From Microbulbifer sp. THAF38 (GTDB lineage: Bacteria; Pseudomonadota; Gammaproteobacteria; Pseudomonadales; Cellvibrionaceae): 64,000 nucleotides of DNA. The stretch's first letter is position 1. Every line of letters begins with the position of its first letter. The notes below the pieces were generated by a model. It had not been told where the DNA came from, did no database searches, and saw nothing but the letters and a program-made list of their open reading frames with translations. Position numbers and translations under genes: made by a program. The stretch covers positions 3,979,001-4,043,000 of the forward strand of contig NZ_CP045369.1 of assembly GCF_009363535.1 (NCBI RefSeq), written 5' to 3'. Below, in pieces: positions 36,731 through 44,381 of the stretch.

Positions 36731-36776
36731 GAGCTTCTCTGGATTTACGGAGCCTAGAACTTTAGCCGAGAAGCTC
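36731..36776. repeat. Perfect 9-bp inverted repeat
   Basis: GAGCTTCTC (36731-36739) and GAGAAGCTC (36768-36776) are separated by 28 bases, between the unknown exported gene and the GFA gene. It may be a terminator or part of a decayed mobile site. No RYYYAAC/GTTRRRY pair accompanies it. Confidence 0.5.
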
Positions 36777-36803
36777 AGGATTATATGATCTAAGGAAAGA
36801 TTA

Positions 36804-37208
36804 ATGAGAGTGAGTCGAAAGGAAATTGATGGGGTAAGAATCCAAACTAAACATAGGGCTTTATGCCACTGCTGCTCCGTAGAAATAGAGCTGCATTTAC
36901 CAGAAGGGCTTGTCGATCTTCGGCGCTGTGATTGTTCCATATGCCGTAGGAGGGGAGCAATCGTCGCGTCGGTCCCCCTAGAGAATATTAATATCTTGAA
37001 AGGGAGAGAGTATTTAAAACTCTATCAGTTTAACACCAAAACGGCGAAACACTATTTTTGTGGAATCTGCGGTATATATACGCATCACCAAAGACGATCT
37101 AACCCCAGTCAATTTGCTTTCAATGTGGCGTGCTTGGAAGGTATAAATCCTCTAAAATTAGAGAACATACCAACCTATGATGGCGTAAACCACCCAGCGG
37201 ACCAATAA
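36804..37208 (+). CDS. GFA/CENP-V domain protein
   Basis: A 134-residue zinc protein of the GFA (glutathione-dependent formaldehyde-activating) superfamily. The zinc Cys sets are C21, C23 and C24 (CHCC), C42, C44 and C47 (CDCSIC), and C86 and C89 (CGICG). The family name overstates function; most members are uncharacterised. AAGGA precedes the ATG. Like its neighbours it is A+T-rich and has its own spacer on both sides. Confidence 0.85.
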   Translation: MRVSRKEIDGVRIQTKHRALCHCCSVEIELHLPEGLVDLRRCDCSICRRRGAIVASVPLENINILKGREYLKLYQFNTKTAKHYFCGICGIYTHHQRRSNPSQFAFNVACLEGINPLKLENIPTYDGVNHPADQ

Positions 37209-37316
37209 AAATTCCTACAGAAAGCTATGTATTATGCAATAAACAAGAACCAACTTGATTGGTCTTCAGAGTGAACCTAGCCTTTTATCAAATGACTATT
37301 AAATGAAGAGGTAAAA

Positions 37317-38150
37317 TTGAACATCAATTGGAAACCAAAAGCATGGATAGCCATACTCTTAGGAGTATTTCTACAAGCATTCACATTTCTCTACTTAAAT
37401 AGACCCAAATTATTTTGGCTCTACTTCCTACTTTCAGTCACTGCTTCAATAGTTGACTGGAAGTATCAAACACTATTTTCATCCGCATTTTCAATAATAT
37501 GTCCCGTACATGCGTTTTTTATAGTAAAGAATTATGAGTATTCTATTGAACGGACTTGGTATTCCAAATGGTGGGGTATTCCTGCCATTTATATCTCTTT
37601 TTTTACAACGGTATTTCTGACTCGATCTTTTTTATACGAACCGTTCTTATTTCCTTCAGCATCAATGCAACCAACAATACACCCAGGAAATCATATCATT
37701 ATTCAGAAACTTGGTTACGGAACCTATGGAACATACGGATTTTCATTAGCCAGCAAGGAGATTACCTCACCTGAAGGAATGCAAAGAGGAAAATTGTATG
37801 CATTTTACCCACCTCATAAGGATATTATTTTTGTTAAGAGATTAATTGCGCTCCCGGGAGATACTGTATCTGTTAAAGGCAACAACATCACTATTAATGG
37901 ATCTCTACTTATTACGGATAAAATATATGAAACAGAGAAAATGACAGCCTATGAACAACAATTAAGCGGCATTACTTACCGAATTCAACGAATGAATCTA
38001 CTACCATCTAAGGATATGAAAGAGACGGTTGTACCTGAAAAAAGCTATTTCTTTATGGGTGACAATAGAGATAACTCATTAGATAGTAGATACTGGGGCT
38101 ATGTTTCCAGTGATCGTATCGTTGGTGAGGTCATCCATATCTTTGAATAA
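37317..38150 (+). CDS. lepB: Signal peptidase I paralogue
   Basis: A 277-residue type I signal peptidase. The catalytic Ser116 is in PSASMQPT and the Lys174 in FVKRLIALPGD; the GDNRDNSLDSRYWG box near residue 250-265 is intact. Three to four hydrophobic segments precede the catalytic domain, one or two more than in E. coli LepB. The start is TTG at 37317 behind GAAGAGG. It is far from any lepA or rnc gene and lies in an A+T-rich region, so it is probably a second, acquired copy. It may process specific proteins encoded nearby. Confidence 0.88.
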   Translation: MNINWKPKAWIAILLGVFLQAFTFLYLNRPKLFWLYFLLSVTASIVDWKYQTLFSSAFSIICPVHAFFIVKNYEYSIERTWYSKWWGIPAIYISFFTTVFLTRSFLYEPFLFPSASMQPTIHPGNHIIIQKLGYGTYGTYGFSLASKEITSPEGMQRGKLYAFYPPHKDIIFVKRLIALPGDTVSVKGNNITINGSLLITDKIYETEKMTAYEQQLSGITYRIQRMNLLPSKDMKETVVPEKSYFFMGDNRDNSLDSRYWGYVSSDRIVGEVIHIFE

Positions 38151-38170
38151 AGATCTAGTAAAACATTCCA

Positions 38171-38596
38171 GTGGGTCAAAATACTGTGAATTTTGCTCAC
38201 TGGTTAAGTGTTGAGTATCACCCTATGATTCGAGCTTTTTTCTCATTGACTCTTGTTCTACTAATACTCTTTGCAATGAAGCAATGGATAGATACCTCAA
38301 AGAAAGCGGCTGTTATCAATAGGCTCTCAGAGATTAAAACCGCAGAATCATGTGATTCTGCCGGGGGTGAGCTTCGCCAGGTTTGTATGAACGGCGCCCA
38401 AATGTGTATTGTGCAATACAATGATGCTGGAAAACCGTGTATTAGTGGGGTTCAATGCGAGGGGGAATGCCGAGCACCATACAATCATCAGGGTAGTATG
38501 TTTACAGTTGGTAGTTGCTCCACTTCGAATAATCCCTGTGGATGCTGGGCAAATGTAGAATTTGGTTTGATTCAGAAGAGAATTTGTAGGGATTAG
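38171..38596 (+). CDS. Cys-rich membrane-anchored or exported protein
   Basis: A 141-residue product with a hydrophobic segment (IRAFFSLTLVLLILFAM) near the N-terminus and an ectodomain with about 13 Cys (CDSAGGELRQVC, CIVQYNDAGKPC, CEGEC, CSTSNNPCGC). Such Cys-spaced modules suggest several disulfides outside the cytoplasm. The start is uncertain: GTG at 38171 gives 141 residues, ATG at 38225 gives 123, and neither has a Shine-Dalgarno. It begins 20 bases after the signal peptidase gene, so the two may be co-expressed. Confidence 0.65.
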   Translation: MGQNTVNFAHWLSVEYHPMIRAFFSLTLVLLILFAMKQWIDTSKKAAVINRLSEIKTAESCDSAGGELRQVCMNGAQMCIVQYNDAGKPCISGVQCEGECRAPYNHQGSMFTVGSCSTSNNPCGCWANVEFGLIQKRICRD

Positions 38597-38903
38597 CCCC
38601 TTCAAAAAACCTTGATAATACCTTTTCCATAGCCTGCACAATCCACCGGCTATAGTTTTGCCTCAAGTCTCAAGGCAAACTGTTGTTGAGCATATTTAAG
38701 TAATTTAGGAAAACCACAAAATGTTTGGCTTCTGGGCAGGAACTCCAACAACGATTTCCAATAATAGTTTTGGCATCTGCTGTAAAAAAGCATTAGAGTA
38801 GAAATTAAATCTATCATTTAACGATACTCAGCAAGAGCCTTACTGATTATATCATTGCTCATGGCATAGCTTAGGGAAACCTTAAAATCTATCAAACCCG
38901 ATA
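38597..38903. other. Intergenic region, no gene seen
   Basis: About 300 A+T-rich bases. An imperfect hairpin (AGTTTTGCCT with AGGCAAACT, 38654-38681) may end the Cys-rich gene. An ATTTAAC heptamer at about 38817 has no GTTRRRY partner, so no attC was called here. Confidence 0.4.
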
Positions 38904-39143
38904 TTGGATGAAATAAGAACTAAAATAGATGAGTATTTCGAGAATTCTATTCCAATGAAAATTGATTTTCTTAGTGAAAAGAGTCACTGGCCAACACTTT
39001 CAAACACAGATGGTTCTGAATTGCGTATTTTAAGACGTAATGAATCACTTTTTTATGATGATTGCGAACTTTATACTTATTTTGAATTATTGGCAGCTAC
39101 AAAAGTGGCAAGCATGCATGAATTACCACTGTGGGTTAGTTAA
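38904..39143 (+). CDS. Small hypothetical protein, doubtful
   Basis: A 79-codon frame from a TTG with an acidic, helical start (MDEIRTKIDEYFENS) and a Trp/Tyr-containing C-terminus. No family is recognised, no clear ribosome binding site is present, and base composition is like its neighbours. It may be a real small accessory gene or the start of a broken longer one. Confidence 0.35.
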   Translation: MDEIRTKIDEYFENSIPMKIDFLSEKSHWPTLSNTDGSELRILRRNESLFYDDCELYTYFELLAATKVASMHELPLWVS

Positions 39144-39205
39144 GTGGATATCATTTCAATTATCTCAGAAAGCACCGTTTTTGTATTTAGAAGGGATGTC
39201 ACACA

Positions 39206-40309
39206 ATGACTAACCGTCGTAATTTTGTTAAGGCACTAGGTGCCTTAACTGCAGCCTCTCTACTGAGTGGCACAAAGGAGTCATTTGCAGTAATGAATAG
39301 TAAAAGTACCTGGTACATGCCCGATGAGGGCGAGCCTCACCTGCGTACTTGGATGGCCTTTGGTGCAAGCCGAAAAATTTGGGGGCGGACACTCTTACGG
39401 GAAGTCCAGCGCAACCTGGCGACAATTGCCCTGACGATTGCGGAGTACGAACCCGTCTCAATGCTGGTACGCAAAGCCGACCTGCCGATAGCCCGTCGGT
39501 TAATGGGGGATAAAGTTGAGCTAATTGCCTGTCCACTGGATGACTTGTGGATGCGTGATATAGGCCCTGTTTTTATTATTAATGATAACGGCGATAAAGC
39601 AGCAATTGACTTCAACTTCAATGGCTGGGGTGAAAAGCAGCAGTCTGACAATGACGCAAAGGTCGCTGCTTTCACGGCTCAGTACGCTGGAGTACCTAGT
39701 ATCCAGACTAACCTGATTCTCGAAGGTGGTGGAATTGAGGTGGACGGGTATGGCACCGCCATCATAACCGAGAGCTGTGTACTCAACGATAACCGCAATC
39801 CTGGTGTTAGCAAGCAACAATGCGAGCATGAGCTAAAACGGCTTCTTGGCCTAGAGAAAATTATCTGGCTACCCGGTATTAAAGGCATGGATATCACCGA
39901 TGGACATACAGATTTTTATGCCCGTTTCGTGCGCCCGGGTGTGGTTGTTGCGGGCTATGATCCCGATCCAAACTCTTTCGATCATGCCGTAACAAAACAG
40001 CATCTGAGAATTCTGCGCTCGGCGACGGATGCCAGTGGTCGAGAACTAGAGATTGTTGTACTTGAGGCACCATCAATCGTTAGAGAGCGGTTTGACAATG
40101 CAGATTTCGCCGCTGGCTACATTAACTTTTATGTCTGCAATGGGGCAGTTATTGTTCCTGAGTTCGGAGATCCTAATGCAGATACAGCAGCCCAGCGAAA
40201 ATTGCAAAGGATATTTCCGGATCGCGATATTGTACAGGTCAATATTGACGGTATTGCAGCTGGTGGCGGAGGTATCCATTGTACAACTCAGCAGGAACCG
40301 GAAATTTAA
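39206..40309 (+). CDS. Tat-exported agmatine deiminase-family protein
   Basis: A 367-residue guanidine-modifying enzyme of the peptidyl-arginine deiminase/agmatine deiminase family. Conserved motifs: DLWMRDIGP, LEGGGIEVDG, DGHTDFYARF, and the catalytic Cys359 in GGGGIHCTTQQEP. An NRRNFVK Tat motif and a hydrophobic stretch precede the mature domain, so the enzyme should act in the periplasm. Expected reaction: agmatine to N-carbamoylputrescine and ammonia. No putrescine genes are adjacent. A hairpin (AAGAATTT, 40332, with AAATTCTT, 40348) follows the stop. Confidence 0.88.
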   Translation: MTNRRNFVKALGALTAASLLSGTKESFAVMNSKSTWYMPDEGEPHLRTWMAFGASRKIWGRTLLREVQRNLATIALTIAEYEPVSMLVRKADLPIARRLMGDKVELIACPLDDLWMRDIGPVFIINDNGDKAAIDFNFNGWGEKQQSDNDAKVAAFTAQYAGVPSIQTNLILEGGGIEVDGYGTAIITESCVLNDNRNPGVSKQQCEHELKRLLGLEKIIWLPGIKGMDITDGHTDFYARFVRPGVVVAGYDPDPNSFDHAVTKQHLRILRSATDASGRELEIVVLEAPSIVRERFDNADFAAGYINFYVCNGAVIVPEFGDPNADTAAQRKLQRIFPDRDIVQVNIDGIAAGGGGIHCTTQQEPEI

Positions 40310-40625
40310 CTGATCTTGATTTTAATTAATAAAGAATTTTCTCCTTTAAATTCTTGCCAGCCTAGATATTCGCCATAAAGGAGTGTGTATTTATCTTGAA
40401 TTTATTTATTCCGCACATGATTTAATCGACAAATATGTTGACTTTACAACCACCTAAAGAAAATAAAAACTCCAACTAATTACACATCCACAATAAAACC
40501 CCTGTCTTTCAGAAATCTATGGCAAGATGACAGCCTTGCCATAACGTTGATCATATATTTTTTAAAAAGAGATTATTCATCTATAAAGATCCCCATAGAT
40601 TGAAAATAATAAGGATATACTGTTT
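40310..40625. other. Intergenic region with a terminator-like hairpin
   Basis: About 315 A+T-rich bases between the deiminase and the serine hydrolase. AAGAATTT (40332-40339) and AAATTCTT (40348-40355) form a perfect 8-bp, A/T-only stem. The promoter of the hydrolase gene should be here, but no site stands out. Confidence 0.45.
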
Positions 40626-41729
40626 ATGACTTACACGCCTCGATTACTAATTAGAATACGCTCAACAATTCTAGCTGTTATTATGTTATCCCTCAGCTTT
40701 CCAACATATGCAGACTCTGTGGATAAACTTATCAGAGGCATTATGGATAAGCGCCAGATCCCTGGCCTCCAATTAGCCATTGTTAAAAACGGTGAAATCA
40801 TCAAGCTGGGAAATTATGGATTATCTAATTTACAAGATAATGTGCCGGTAAGATCCAACACCGTATTTCCAATTAACTCAATGACTAAGGCGTTCACGGG
40901 TGTTGCACTAGTGCAGCTTGCAGAGGAAGGGCGCCTTTCCTTAGATGATGAAATTGGCAAACACCTTACTGACTTACCTGCCAACTGGAAGTCAATAAAG
41001 ATAAAACATCTAATGGCACATACTTCTGGGCTGCCCAATATTTTAAGTGGTTACCTTGTTGACTTGGTTGTTCGTGGCAATCCAGAGGCTACCTGGAACA
41101 AAGTAAAGGAGTTACCTTTAAAGTCTGAGATAAACACACAATTTAGTTATAATCAGACGGGTTATGTTATTATCGGTAAAATAATCGATAAATACATACA
41201 AGGTGGCTTCCCTAAATTCATTACCTACAATCAGCTTAAAATCGCTAATATGCAATTAACAGCTGATGCCGGCTTTGAACACATGAAGCGCCCTATAGCC
41301 AACCATGCAAGGCAATATCTCTACGATTCCGATAAGGGCCAGCACAAAAATAACTACGTTGAATTCCCTTACATTTTACAAACCGCAGCTGGCATGAATT
41401 CAACAGCAACAGAAATTGCGCAATATCTTATTGCCTTGCAGCCAAAAAAGCTGGTCAAAAACCTAAATTCACTCTGGACACCAATCACTTTAAAGAATGA
41501 CCAAACTGCTGGGTTTAATCCCGTAGAGAATGGTTATGCTATAGGGTGGCAAGTTATCGATCGAGAACATCACAGTGCAGTGAGTGCGAGCGGTGGAAAT
41601 GCGGCAACTATGATTCACTACCCCGATGACAATCTATCCATTGTTGTTCTTACAAACTTAATTGGCGGATTGCCAATACAGTTTGTAGACAAAATTGCCG
41701 CTGAGTATATTCCTGAATTTAAGCTATAA
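40626..41729 (+). CDS. Exported serine hydrolase, class C beta-lactamase-like
   Basis: A 367-residue beta-lactamase-superfamily protein with a signal peptide (TILAVIMLSLSFPTYA). The SxxK motif is Ser85-Lys88 (INSMTKAF). The second motif is Tyr175 in SYNQTGY, where the usual YxN is YNQ. The KTG-like third motif is SASGGN near residue 322. Members act as D-alanyl-D-alanine peptidases, esterases or lactamases; activity cannot be told. The start follows AAGGAT. No operon partner is seen. Confidence 0.8.
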   Translation: MTYTPRLLIRIRSTILAVIMLSLSFPTYADSVDKLIRGIMDKRQIPGLQLAIVKNGEIIKLGNYGLSNLQDNVPVRSNTVFPINSMTKAFTGVALVQLAEEGRLSLDDEIGKHLTDLPANWKSIKIKHLMAHTSGLPNILSGYLVDLVVRGNPEATWNKVKELPLKSEINTQFSYNQTGYVIIGKIIDKYIQGGFPKFITYNQLKIANMQLTADAGFEHMKRPIANHARQYLYDSDKGQHKNNYVEFPYILQTAAGMNSTATEIAQYLIALQPKKLVKNLNSLWTPITLKNDQTAGFNPVENGYAIGWQVIDREHHSAVSASGGNAATMIHYPDDNLSIVVLTNLIGGLPIQFVDKIAAEYIPEFKL

Positions 41730-42323
41730 AATAGCAGGGGACAGTTTGTGGCAGGTCTTTTTAAGAGTTAGTTAATGAGCAAACAGGATCATCTATACAA
41801 GACCCGCCTCAATAATTAATCCATTAATGGGAAAAACTAATTATTGGAGATACAGGGTAGACTCTGAATAATTCCGGAATACCTCTGCGGACTTTAAGCG
41901 TTGCAGAGGTTAGGCGCAGCTCGCCGAGAATAGCCCTATCCCTTTACAAGAGCAGCAACGTAGCTGATAGGACCTGCGCTTTTCTGGACTTTCATAGCGA
42001 TTCACACTCAGTATTTCGACCTTTAGAAAGGGCTAGATATCCCTGCGAAGCAGCGCCTTGATTGTGAACCACCCTAAAAAGCAGAAGAATCACGGAGCCC
42101 TTCAGATATTCCCCAGGTTTTACAATCCATCAAGATTTTTTTGATTAAGCTGAAGATTTAAAAAAATCACTACAACCAACAACACTAGCTCATATCTTGA
42201 GATAACAAACATCAAAAATATTTTTTATTGTGAAATCTAGCTCACAACAAAGACGAACCTCAATTTTTCACCAAGCCCCCCAAAAAAATTCCTTCAAGTT
42301 TGCGCCATAAGAAATTTAAATGA
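41730..42323. other. Long intergenic region without a gene
   Basis: About 590 bases between convergent genes. ACCTCTGC (41881-41888) and GCAGAGGT (41903-41910) form a perfect 8-bp stem with a 14-base loop. No protein or RNA gene was recognised; the region has no visible mobile-element ends. It may contain a decayed gene. Confidence 0.45.
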
Positions 42324-44276
42324 CTAATTTTTGACAAATACAGACAAGCCCAGCGCTTCACTCACCGTATACCAATCAATCAATTTGAAATTCTGCTTGG
42401 CATTGGGCAGACGATTTCTGCCATCTTGGACAACCAGTAGCCCCATTGGATATTCCGGCCCAAGATTCAAGCTGGTAACAGCCAACCCATCGGTTTCAGA
42501 ACTTCCATCAATACCTAATCTCATATTCACTGTTACCCTAAAATGACCAACAAAGTTATTACCATCACGTGTGAATAACGCATAACTGTCATTACCCTGG
42601 CTGGAGGCAATCAGGTAACCGCTATCTTCTGTCAGGTAGAGGGCGAGCCCTTCCACATCATCTACAAGGGTTTTCCCATCTACTTCGGCAACCAATCTTG
42701 GCTGGGATTCACCACTCCGCTGCTTTACAAGATCCAATGACCAGATTCCCAGATCTTCCTCAGCGAAGAAGAGAGTCTGGCGCTCATCATCCACTACACA
42801 GCCCTCAACTTGGCTATTCACAGCCACTTCTGCCTGTGCTTTTAAGCTAAATTCACTGGGAATCTCTCCAAGTTCAATAGCAAACTGATGCAAGGCCGCC
42901 TCTTTATCCGATACCCAGGCGAAAATCCGGTTATCGGTTTTTTGTAGGCACAAGCCATAGGGATCTTGTAAATCAATTGACCGCAGACCCAGGTGCTCAA
43001 TTCGTCCCTCAAGGGTGATGGCGAATAGATTCACACCTGGGATAGAACGATTGGAGGCTGCCGCTACTGCACTATAAAGCGGGTGATCAATACTACGAAT
43101 ATCTACATTGTTCACACGTCCCACAGGGATGTGCTCAAGCAGCTTTCCTGATAAGTCGTAGACATTCAGACCACTTTTCTTATCAGTTGCCAAAATTAAA
43201 CTATTTTGCGGCCGGGATTTGTTTACCCAAATTGCTGGATCATCGGCGGCATCTCCCAATGATTGCACAGGCTCTGTCTGATTACGGGCGAAGATACTAA
43301 CGATTGAACTATCACTCTCTGTCGCAGTTACCGAAGGATCATGGGGCAAGGAATCTGACTCTACCTGATCAAAGATCAGCAGCTGGTCTCTGCCATCATC
43401 CAGGGCGAAGAGTTGGCCGTTTAATAACACTGGGGAGTTTACCGTGTGGCTTTCATCAATATGGAGGTGCCAATCCGGCTCCTCTTTCAGAGAGCTCAAG
43501 CTGTAGCGACGTACCTGATCGTCGGCAGTCAACCATAAGCTCTCGCTTTGGGTATCGATCCACAGATTGCCGAAGTCTTCACCAATCCATTGGCCACTTA
43601 GGACCAATTCACGTTGCTCATCTTTTTCCGCACTGGCATTTAAACTCAGGATGCCGATAGGCGGTTGGGAGACTAACAGATGTTGTGTCTTCGAATTCAC
43701 TGCACAAGCATTGACCTGTTCACCAAAATAGAGCGGACGCATTTCTTGCAGCCGCCACTGCTGCTGGGCCGGTAAAAGTAAATATTCGTAGCCAATGCCT
43801 TCCTCGCCGATAGTAAATAAGTGCGTTCGCTCCTCTTGATGGGAAAAGCACAGGGCACTTTGCGGAGTACGCATTTTTTGGCCACCCAGTAGCCTAAAAT
43901 CCAGTTTCCGTTCACCTTCGGTGGGTCTAATTTCATGTAAATTTAATTGCGCTTGGCCCTCGTCATAAGAGGCTACCAATAAATTTTTATTAGACAGAGC
44001 CTGTACTGCCAAGCGCTCTACCCGCCCCTCTTGAGCGGCGATTATTTCTCCAAAGGGATTAATTAAAATCAAACCGCGGCGTTCACTGGCAAGCAGTAAA
44101 TAATCCTCACCACCCACTTGCACCGGCAGCATCTGCTCGGCTTCTATTGCCCCAAGTGAGATGACCTGTTGGGGCAGTGCTTTTTTTATACGTAAAACAG
44201 AATCCACTTCATGACCACAGCCATAAATGAGAGTGATGCAGAGGGTGAGTAAAAAAATAAAACGCAGCTTGTTCAT
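42324..44276 (-). CDS. Two-domain beta-propeller phytase, lipoprotein
   Basis: A 650-residue lipoprotein (lipobox IYGC, Cys20). Residues about 320-650 are a beta-propeller phytase (BPP): GDAADDPAIWVN, TDKKSGLNVYDLSG, GRVNNVDIR, DERQTLFFAEEDLGIW, VDDVEGLALY and SSQGNDSYALF match the calcium- and phosphate-site motifs. Residues 25-310 look like a degenerate second propeller, as in dual-domain BPPs. It should release phosphate from phytate at the cell surface. It follows a TonB-dependent receptor gene by 105 bases on the same strand, and phoX and pstS-like genes lie divergently. Confidence 0.88.
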   Translation of the reverse strand: MNKLRFIFLLTLCITLIYGCGHEVDSVLRIKKALPQQVISLGAIEAEQMLPVQVGGEDYLLLASERRGLILINPFGEIIAAQEGRVERLAVQALSNKNLLVASYDEGQAQLNLHEIRPTEGERKLDFRLLGGQKMRTPQSALCFSHQEERTHLFTIGEEGIGYEYLLLPAQQQWRLQEMRPLYFGEQVNACAVNSKTQHLLVSQPPIGILSLNASAEKDEQRELVLSGQWIGEDFGNLWIDTQSESLWLTADDQVRRYSLSSLKEEPDWHLHIDESHTVNSPVLLNGQLFALDDGRDQLLIFDQVESDSLPHDPSVTATESDSSIVSIFARNQTEPVQSLGDAADDPAIWVNKSRPQNSLILATDKKSGLNVYDLSGKLLEHIPVGRVNNVDIRSIDHPLYSAVAAASNRSIPGVNLFAITLEGRIEHLGLRSIDLQDPYGLCLQKTDNRIFAWVSDKEAALHQFAIELGEIPSEFSLKAQAEVAVNSQVEGCVVDDERQTLFFAEEDLGIWSLDLVKQRSGESQPRLVAEVDGKTLVDDVEGLALYLTEDSGYLIASSQGNDSYALFTRDGNNFVGHFRVTVNMRLGIDGSSETDGLAVTSLNLGPEYPMGLLVVQDGRNRLPNAKQNFKLIDWYTVSEALGLSVFVKN

Positions 44277-44381
44277 GGGTGGCAGTTACATTCCAGAGAA
44301 TAGACCCCGCCTGTGCGGGGTTCGGTAAATTGCGCATGCAACTGCGCTATTATTTTCAAAAAGACTTTAGAAGTGGCCTCA

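Noticed and set aside
36731..36776. Second integron attC site
   Set aside because: There is a perfect inverted repeat but no RYYYAAC and GTTRRRY boxes at its ends.
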